From the NCBI RefSeq assembly GCF_019139675.1, contig NZ_CP077077.1, positions 2,294,001 to 2,358,000 of the forward strand: 64,000 nt of DNA, read 5' to 3'. Positions 54,450 through 62,000 of this stretch are shown piece after piece. The position numbers were made by a program, and so were the translations under genes. This DNA comes from Pseudomonas maumuensis (GTDB taxonomy: Bacteria; Pseudomonadota; Gammaproteobacteria; Pseudomonadales; Pseudomonadaceae). How positions within the stretch are numbered: the stretch's first letter is position 1; each line of letters starts with the position of its first letter. The notes under the pieces were generated by a model. It ran no database searches, was not told the origin of the DNA, and saw only the letters and a program-made list of their open reading frames with translations.

Positions 54450-54477
54450 CGTCACATCCCTTTGCTGGTGGTGGCGC

Positions 54478-55503
54478 TCATGCCTGGTCAGCCTGGTAGG
54501 GCCGGGGGAAGAAGTCCGCTACCCGCAGGTGCGGTTGGGCCGCGCAGTCGTGGTGGATGGCCCTGGCCACGGCGAGGTCGAGCACGCCCATGCCGAAGGG
54601 CGAGAAAATCCGCGGCCGAGTCCGATCCGGGGTGATCTGGCCGCGCAATGCCTGGCTGATGTCACCGGCGATGAAGCGCTGGTGGCCGGCCTGGCGCCAG
54701 GCCAACTCCAGGGAGGTGGCGGCCTTGAGGCAGTGGCCGACGTCGTCGGCGAGGTTCTGCGCTGCCAGCATCACCCCAGGGGCCAGGTCGCGCAGTGATA
54801 GGTGCAGCACGGTGGGGGCGTGCTCGAACCAGGCGCTCTGGTCGATGCCCGGGCGCACCGCCGAGGTGGCGAACAGCAGCAGGTCGCTGTCGCGCACGCA
54901 CCGCTCCAGCGGCCGCACCTGGGCAGGCAGGCCCACGGCCTGGCAGTGTTGGCGCAGGCGCTCGGCGCGCGCAGGGTCCAGATCGCACAGATGGATCTGC
55001 TCCAGCGCCCAGCCCGCCTGCTGCAGCAGACGCAGCGTGCGCCAGGCGATCGGCCCGCAGCCGACCACGCCGAACGCGGCGCTATGCCCAGGCGTGGGGT
55101 GCAGGCAGCGCGCCCCGAGCACCGCCGAGGCCGCGGTGCGCGCAGCGCTGATCAGGCTGCCTTCGAGGCAGGCCAGTGGATAGCCGGTGTGACGGTCGTT
55201 GAGGATGATCAGCGCGGAGGCGCGGTCCAGACCGTGGTGGGTGTTCTCCGGGAAGCTGGCGATCCATTTCAGGCCGGCGATCGGCTGCGCATCGTCGAGC
55301 ACCGCGGGCAACGCAATGATGCGGTTGCGGTCGCTGTCGGCGAACCGCAGGAAGTGGCTGTCGGGGTTGCCGGCACGGCCTTCGGCGGCGTCCAGGTAGG
55401 CCTGGGCGACCAGTTCCAGCAGGCGCCCGGGATTGGCCTGCAGCCAGGCTTCGATGGGCTCGGCACCGAGCAGCGACAGGGCGGGCGGGTGGTGCTTGTC
55501 CAT
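54478..55503 (-). CDS. sbnB: SbnB-like ornithine cyclodeaminase-family enzyme (Dap biosynthesis)
   Basis: This 341-residue protein belongs to the ornithine cyclodeaminase/mu-crystallin family. It has a Rossmann site FGVVGCGPIAWRTLRLLQQA near residue 150-170 and the N-terminal RFADSDRNRIIALPAVL. In the staphyloferrin B route SbnB oxidises N-(2-amino-2-carboxyethyl)-glutamate to L-2,3-diaminopropionate and 2-oxoglutarate. It follows the SbnA-like gene by 17 bp, matching the known gene pair. The ATG at 55503 is at MDKHHPPALSLLGAEPIEAW. Confidence 0.82.
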   Translation of the reverse strand: MDKHHPPALSLLGAEPIEAWLQANPGRLLELVAQAYLDAAEGRAGNPDSHFLRFADSDRNRIIALPAVLDDAQPIAGLKWIASFPENTHHGLDRASALIILNDRHTGYPLACLEGSLISAARTAASAVLGARCLHPTPGHSAAFGVVGCGPIAWRTLRLLQQAGWALEQIHLCDLDPARAERLRQHCQAVGLPAQVRPLERCVRDSDLLLFATSAVRPGIDQSAWFEHAPTVLHLSLRDLAPGVMLAAQNLADDVGHCLKAATSLELAWRQAGHQRFIAGDISQALRGQITPDRTRPRIFSPFGMGVLDLAVARAIHHDCAAQPHLRVADFFPRPYQADQA

Positions 55504-55520
55504 GGGTTTCTCCGGGTGGC

Positions 55521-56501
55521 TCAGGCGCATGATTCGGCGGCCGCGACGGGCTGCCCGGCCTGCAGGTGGGGAAAGTGGCGGTGGACCCACTCGGGGTTGT
55601 AGAGGGTGTCGACGTAGCGGTCGCCGAGGTCAGGGGCGATCGCCACCACGCAGGCGCCGGGGGCGATATGCCGGGCATGGCGGCGCACGCCGGCCAGCAC
55701 CGTGCCCGAGGAGCCGCCGAGCAGGATGCCGCGCCGAGCCAGGTCGTGGCACAGGGTCACGGCCTCTGCCTCGGGCACCATCAGCAACTGGTGGTGGTGG
55801 CAGTGATGGCGGATCTGCGGCGCCTGGCTGGTACCCAGGCCGGGGATATGGCGCGGCCCCGAGGGTTGGCCGAAGGTCACCGAGCCGACGCTGTCGACCG
55901 CGATCACCTGGGTCTGCGGCGAATGCTCGCGCAGGTAGCGCGAGACCCCGGCCAGGGTGCCGGTGGTGCCGGCGCCGACGAACACCAGGTCGGGTTGGGG
56001 AAATTGCCGCAGGATCGCCGGCCCGGTGCTGAGCATGTGCGCCTCGACGTTGTTGATGTTGCCGTACTGGTTGGTCCAGACCAGGTTCGGGTCTTCGCCG
56101 AGCATGCGTTCGATCAGGCCGATGCGGCTGCCGAGGAAGCCGCCGTTGCGGTCACGCTGCTCGACTATCACCAGCCGCGCGCCATAGGCGCGGATCAGCT
56201 TGGCGGTCTGCGGCGAGATGTTCGGATCGCTGATGCAGATGAACGGGTAGCCCTTGCTGGCGCAGACCATTGCCAGGGCCAGGCCGAGGTTGCCCGAGGA
56301 GCTTTCCACCAGGGCTTTGCCGGGCCCCAGGCGGCCTTCGAGCTCGAGCCGCTCGACCATGCGCAGAGCTGGCTTGACCTTGATCGAGCCGCTGAGGGAA
56401 AACCCTTCGAGCTTGACGAACACCGGTGCCTGGGGGAGGACTTCGTGCAGCTCCAGGAACACGTCGTCGAACACCAGGTCGGCGGGAGAGGAAATCACCA
56501 T
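55521..56501 (-). CDS. sbnA: SbnA-like PLP-dependent synthase (Dap biosynthesis)
   Basis: This 326-residue fold-type II PLP enzyme resembles cysteine synthase. The Schiff-base Lys is in FSLSGSIKVKPA (Lys41), SSSGNLG binds substrate carboxylate, GAGTTGTLAG the cofactor phosphate, and GGSSGT lies near the C-terminus. SbnA joins O-phosphoserine and glutamate to form N-(2-amino-2-carboxyethyl)-glutamate. Its partner SbnB-like gene follows. Canonical O-acetylserine sulfhydrylase activity is the less likely alternative. Confidence 0.85.
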   Translation of the reverse strand: MVISSPADLVFDDVFLELHEVLPQAPVFVKLEGFSLSGSIKVKPALRMVERLELEGRLGPGKALVESSSGNLGLALAMVCASKGYPFICISDPNISPQTAKLIRAYGARLVIVEQRDRNGGFLGSRIGLIERMLGEDPNLVWTNQYGNINNVEAHMLSTGPAILRQFPQPDLVFVGAGTTGTLAGVSRYLREHSPQTQVIAVDSVGSVTFGQPSGPRHIPGLGTSQAPQIRHHCHHHQLLMVPEAEAVTLCHDLARRGILLGGSSGTVLAGVRRHARHIAPGACVVAIAPDLGDRYVDTLYNPEWVHRHFPHLQAGQPVAAAESCA

Positions 56502-56520
56502 GTAAGCGTCCTTGCGAGGG

Positions 56521-59079
56521 TCAGTGGGAGGTGTCGCTCACCGTGTCCTGGCTGCGTAGCAGCAGGTTCACGGTGGCTTCCACGGTGGGGTGGTCGAACA
56601 GGTCCTCGAGGCTCAACTCGATGCCGAAGCGCTGATGGATGCGCGCATTGAGCTGGGTCGCCAGCAGCGAATGGCCGCCGAGGTCGAAGAAGTCCTCGGT
56701 GACGCCGATCCGCTCGATGCCCAGCAGCTCCGACCAGAAACCGGCGATCTCGCGTTCCAGTTCATTGCGCGGCAACACCTCGGGCAGCGCCGTGTCACCG
56801 GCGCTGTGGGTCGGCGCTTGTCCAGCCACGGCCTGGCGCGGTGCGTCGATCCAGTGCCGGCTGCGCTCGAACGGATAGCCCGGCAGCACTACGCGCTGGC
56901 CCTGGCCATCGTGCAGGGCGTCCAGTTCGACGGCGACGCCGCGGATCCAGAGCTGTCCGGCCAGGTCGAGCAGTCGCTGGTGCAGGCTCGCCTGGGCGCT
57001 GTCCAAACAGGCGGCGCAGGGCTGTGGCCAGGGCAGTGCCGCGGCATCCACCAGGCAATGCCCCGGCGCTTTGGCCAGGCGCGCCAGGCTGGCGTCGAAC
57101 TGCGCGCTGTCGCGCGGTTGGCGCCAGTAGTCGGCATCGAGCAGGCGCGCGGGGTTCACCGGCTTGCCATCGAGGCTCGACAGCCACGGAGCGGTTTGCT
57201 CGCCACCGGCATCGCTCACCGCGCTGGCTTGCCCGGCGAGCAGGCGCGCCGCGTCGTCCAGGGTCAGGCGCCCGGCCTGGCAGGCCATCGCCAGTTCGCC
57301 CAGGCCGTCGCACAGCACCAGGTGCGGGCGCAGGCCCCAGGCATGCCACAACCCGGCCAGGGCGTGCAAGGCGGCGAAGCCACGCTGCGCCGGGCCGTGG
57401 TCGGGGCCGAGGGCTTTGGTGCTGGCGGCGAGGGCGCTGGCAACCGGGCGGCAGTGGCTGGCCAGTGCCGCGACGCCTTCGGCCAAGCCGGGACCGTCGC
57501 GCAGCACCAGCACCAGGTCGGCTGGCGGGGGTGCGGCCAGGCGTGCAGGCGTGCCTTCGCGCAGGCGGGCGAGCAGCTCGGCGCTGTCGCTTACCACCAG
57601 CGCCAGGCGCTGCACCTGCTGGCTGCGCCGGTTGGCGGTGTGGCAGATATCCGCCAGCGCAGCTGCGGGGTGACGCTCCAGCCAGTCGGCCAGTTGCGCC
57701 TGCTTGCGCGCCACGGCGGCGGCCGACTTGGCCGACAGGGTCAGCAGCCGTGGGCCCACGCTGGCTTGGCTGGCGGGGCGCGGCGGCGCGGCTTGCAGCA
57801 GCACATGGGCGTTGGTGCCGCCGATACCGAACGAGCTGACCGCCGCCCGCGCGATGCGATCGGCCGCCGGCCACGGGCGCAACTGGGCATTGACCTGCAG
57901 GCCATCGAGGCTGGCTTTGTCGGTGAGTTGGGTGAAGTGCAGCGAGGCGGGAATCTGCCGTTGCTGCAGGCACAGCACGGCCTTGATCAAGCCGGCGGCG
58001 CCGGCGGCGTAATTGAGGTGGCCGAGGTTGCTCTTCAGCGAACCCAGGTAGCACGGCGCGTCGCTGGGGCGTGGCTGGCCGCCGTACACCTCGTCGAGGG
58101 CGGTCAGCTCGATCGGGTCGCCGAGCGCGGTGCCGGTGCCGTGGCACTCGATGTAGCCGACCTCGGCCGCCTGCAGGCCGGCCATGGCCAGGGCCCGGCG
58201 CAGTACGGCGGCCTGTCCGTCGATGCTCGGGGCGGTGTAGCCGACCTTGCGTGCGCCATCGTTGTTGATCGCCGAGCCGCGGATGATCGCCTCGATAGGG
58301 TCGTTGTCGCGCAGCGCGTCCTCATAGCGCTTGAGCAGCACCAGGGCGACGCCCTGGCCGGCCACTGTACCGCGGGCTTGCTGGTCGAAGGGGCGGCAAT
58401 GGCCGTCCGGCGACAGGATGCTGTCGGGACGATGCAGATAGCCTTGCTGCTCGGCGGCCTGTACCGAGGCGCCACCGGCCAGGGCCATGTCGCATTCGTG
58501 CAGCAGCAGGCTGCGGCAGGCCTGGTGGATCGCCACCAGGGAGGTGGAGCAGGCGGTGGCGATATCCAGCGCCGGGCCGCGCAGGTTGAGCTTGTAGGCG
58601 ATCTGCGTGGCATTGCCGCTGTTGGCGTAGAGCAGTTGCACCGGGTCGGTGCCGGCCATGGCCTGGGCATTGGGTAGCAGGTTGTTGACGAAGTAGCTGC
58701 TGGCATCGGCGCCGACGAACACACCGGTCTCGCGGCCGTTGCGCTCCGGCGCCAGGCCGGCGCGCTCGAAGGCGTGCCAGGCGGTCTCCAGCAACAGGCG
58801 CTGCTGCGGGTCCATCAGGCTGGCGTCGCGCGGCGAGAAGCCGAAGAAACCGGCGTCGAACAGTTGCCGGCCCGGCAGCGCCACGCCGGCCCTGACGAAG
58901 TGCGGATCGGCCAGGCGCTCGGCCTGTACGCCGCGTTCGCGCAACTGCTCGTCGCTGTACGACTCGATGGCTTCCTGGCCCTCGGCCAGGGCCTGCCAGA
59001 ACTGTTCGGGGCTGTCGGCGAAGGGCAGGCGGCAGGCCATGCCGATGATGGCGACGGCGTTATCCAGAGAGGGGGTCAT
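56521..59079 (-). CDS. PKS: KS with degenerate AT remnant and ACP
   Basis: This 852-residue protein has a ketosynthase (residues 1-430) with catalytic Cys177 in TACSTS, His313 in ECHGTGT and His354 in KSNLGH. Residues about 520-690 resemble an acyltransferase, but GHSxGE is replaced by CDGLGE (590-595), so the nucleophile Ser and its His are missing. A linker and an ACP follow, with DLGGHSLLA (Ser804). There is no KR, DH or ER. Chain extension would need a trans-acting AT or another supply of malonyl units. It lies 15 bp after the preceding NRPS gene. Confidence 0.88.
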   Translation of the reverse strand: MTPSLDNAVAIIGMACRLPFADSPEQFWQALAEGQEAIESYSDEQLRERGVQAERLADPHFVRAGVALPGRQLFDAGFFGFSPRDASLMDPQQRLLLETAWHAFERAGLAPERNGRETGVFVGADASSYFVNNLLPNAQAMAGTDPVQLLYANSGNATQIAYKLNLRGPALDIATACSTSLVAIHQACRSLLLHECDMALAGGASVQAAEQQGYLHRPDSILSPDGHCRPFDQQARGTVAGQGVALVLLKRYEDALRDNDPIEAIIRGSAINNDGARKVGYTAPSIDGQAAVLRRALAMAGLQAAEVGYIECHGTGTALGDPIELTALDEVYGGQPRPSDAPCYLGSLKSNLGHLNYAAGAAGLIKAVLCLQQRQIPASLHFTQLTDKASLDGLQVNAQLRPWPAADRIARAAVSSFGIGGTNAHVLLQAAPPRPASQASVGPRLLTLSAKSAAAVARKQAQLADWLERHPAAALADICHTANRRSQQVQRLALVVSDSAELLARLREGTPARLAAPPPADLVLVLRDGPGLAEGVAALASHCRPVASALAASTKALGPDHGPAQRGFAALHALAGLWHAWGLRPHLVLCDGLGELAMACQAGRLTLDDAARLLAGQASAVSDAGGEQTAPWLSSLDGKPVNPARLLDADYWRQPRDSAQFDASLARLAKAPGHCLVDAAALPWPQPCAACLDSAQASLHQRLLDLAGQLWIRGVAVELDALHDGQGQRVVLPGYPFERSRHWIDAPRQAVAGQAPTHSAGDTALPEVLPRNELEREIAGFWSELLGIERIGVTEDFFDLGGHSLLATQLNARIHQRFGIELSLEDLFDHPTVEATVNLLLRSQDTVSDTSH

Positions 59080-59094
59080 CGCTGCGTTCCTCGT

Positions 59095-62000
59095 TCAGGT
59101 GGTCAGGCGCGCACGGCGTGCGCTGAAGGCTGCGGCGCGGCGCTGTTCGTCGTGGTCGGGCCGGGCCTGGCTGGCGGCGCCGTCGAGAAAGCGCGCCATG
59201 CTGCGCAGTGTGGGGTGGCGGAACACCTCCACCACCGGCAGTTCGCGGGCGAAGGCCAGGCTGATGTGCTGCTGCAACTGCATGGCCAGCAACGAGTCGC
59301 CGCCGCACTCGAAGAAGTTGTCCTCGGCGTCGATCTCGGCATGGCCGAGCAGCGCGCTCCAGATCTGTTGCAGGCGCTGCTCGCTGGGGTTGCTGAAGCT
59401 GCGTGGCGGCGCACTGATGCTGCCTGGCGCTGGCAGCCGAGTGCTGTCGATCTTGCCGTTGCGGTTGAGCTCGAACGCCTCGACGGCGATCAACCGCGCC
59501 GGCAGCATGTACCCCGGCAGCTGGCTGGCCAGGGCCTGGCGCAGCGTTGGGGCGTCGGTGGTGCCGCTGAAGTACAGCAGCAGGCCCTGGCCACCGACGG
59601 CGTAGCACTGCTCGACACCGGCGCACTGGCGGGCGGCGTTTTCCAGCTCGCCGAGGTTGACCCGGTAGCCATTGACCTTGATCGTGCGGTCGATCCGACC
59701 GCAATAGCCGAGGCTGCCGTCGCTTTGCCAGCGCACGGCATCGCCGGTGCGGTAGAGACGCCGCGGGCCCAGGCCGTCGCCTGGATCGAGGGTGACGAAG
59801 GCGGCCTCGCTGCGCGCCGGGTCGTTCAGGTAGCCACGCGCCAGGCCCAGGCCGCCGAGGTACAGCTCGCCGACCTGATCGATGGCGGCAGGCAGGCCGC
59901 GTTCGTCCAGGACATGGGCGCTGGTGCCGCGGATCGGTCGGCCGATGGCGATGGCACCGCCCTCGCGTGCCAGGTACTCGCGGTCCAGGGGCTGGAAGGT
60001 GCTGAAGGTGGTGTTCTCGGTCGGCCCATAGACGTTGTACACCTGTTGCGGGCAGCCTTCGGCGCAGGCCAGCAGCCGGTCGACGCTCAGCGGGTCCATC
60101 ACTTCGCCGCCGATCATCAGGTAGCGCAGGCCGCGGAACATCGCAGCGTGGCCGGCGGCGACATGGCGGTCGAACAAGCGCGTGGTGATGAACAGCACGC
60201 TCACTGCCTGTTCGTGCAGGTAGCGGGCCAGCGCTGGGCTGTCGAGGGCGCAACCCAGCGGCGCCAGCGCCAGGGTGGCACCGTTGAGCAGCGCCCCCCA
60301 GATCTCGAAGGTGGCTGCGTCGAAGCTCAGGGTGGCCAGCTGGCCGAGCACGTCGCCGGGGCCGATGCGCACATAGTCGGCTTCCACCACCAGGCGCAGG
60401 ATGCCGGCCTGCTCGACCATCACGCCTTTCGGCTGGCCGGTGGAGCCGGAGGTGTACATCACGTAGGCGAGGGCATTGGCGTCCGCTGGCGGCAACGCTT
60501 GGGCCGGCGCCTGCAGCAGTGGCGCCTCGTCGATGACCCGTGCCGGCAGGTTGAGCGCAGCATGGCTTTCCAGCGCCATGACCGCGCCGGCCAGCAGCGC
60601 CGGGCGGGCGTCATCGAGCAACTGGCGCAGGCGCGCGGTGGGGTAGCCAGGGTCCAGCGGCAGGTAGCTGGCACCGGCCTTGAGCACTGCCAGCAAGGTG
60701 GCGATGGTGGCCATGCCGGGTGCGGTGAACACGCCGATGCGCTGCCCGGCCAGGCTCGCGCCATGGCTAGCCAGCAGCGCCAGGGCGAGATTGTCCGACC
60801 AGCGATCGAGCTCGGCGTAGCTCAGTGCCTGACCGGTGCCGCGCAAGGCCGGACGCTGGCCATGGCGGGCGACGATCTCGGCGAAGCGCTGCAGCATGCC
60901 GCCGCCTGCGGCCTGGTCGGCCCGGCCTTGCCAGGCCACGGGCGGGTACAAGGCCTGCAACGCCGTGCGCAGGGCGCGGTCCGGGGCTACTTCGGCGAGG
61001 TCGCACAGGGCCTGGCGCAGGTACAGGGCGAAGCGTTGCGCCGAGGCGTCGCACCACTGCTCGCAACGGTGTACCAGCTCGATGCGCAGCGCGCCGCTGT
61101 GGGGGTCGATGCCGGTCTGGTTGACCAGGGTGAAGTTGGTCTGCTCGTGGCAGTGCCCGGGGCTGACCTGCAGGTGGCGCAGGTGCCGCAGGCGGTCGAA
61201 GACATGGAAGTGGACGAAGTTGAACAGGCTGTCGAACAGCGCGCCGCCGCGTTCGCGAAGGATTTCCCGCAGCGGGTACTGGGCGGCGTCGCCGAGCCCG
61301 GCGCGGTAGTCGCGCAGACGATGCACCAACTGACGTGGCGGTTCGTCGGCGCTGAGGGCGACCACGCAGGGGGTGGTGTTGAGGAACAGGCCAAGCATGC
61401 GCTGGCCTTCGTCCTCCACCAGTCGCCCGTGGGAGGGCATGCCGCAGGCGACCCGGCGGCGCCCGGTGAAACGGCTCAAGGCCTGCAGGTGGGCGGCCAG
61501 CAGTACCAGGTCGAGGCTCACCCCAAGATTGCGGGCAGTGTCGCGCAGGGCTGTGTCCAGGGCGGCGTCCAGCGGCACTTCGAGACGCCGCAGGTGACCC
61601 TCCGCGTGGCGCGGGGCCTCGGCCAGCAGGGTAGGCTCCAGGCCGTCGCAGGTGGCTTGCCAGAACGCACCCAGTTCGGCCTGTGTACGCCAGCGGCGTT
61701 CGCGAGCCACATAGGCGCTGAAGTCCAGTGCCGAGGCCGCAGCCTGCGCCGCTTCGCCCTGCAGGCGGCGGTCGAGGTTGTCCAGCACGGTGGTAAACAG
61801 GCGCGCCACGCTCCAGCCGTCGAGGATGGCGTGGTGGCAGGTCAGGGTCAGGTACCAGCCGCCATGCAGGGCATGTGCGGTGACCCGCCACAACGGTGCC
61901 TGCTCGCCGTTCAGCGGGCGTTGCAGCTCGTCACGGTGGAACGCTTCCAGCCAGCGTTCCTGGGCGGCCGGCTCAAGCGCGCGCAGGTCTTGCACTTGCA

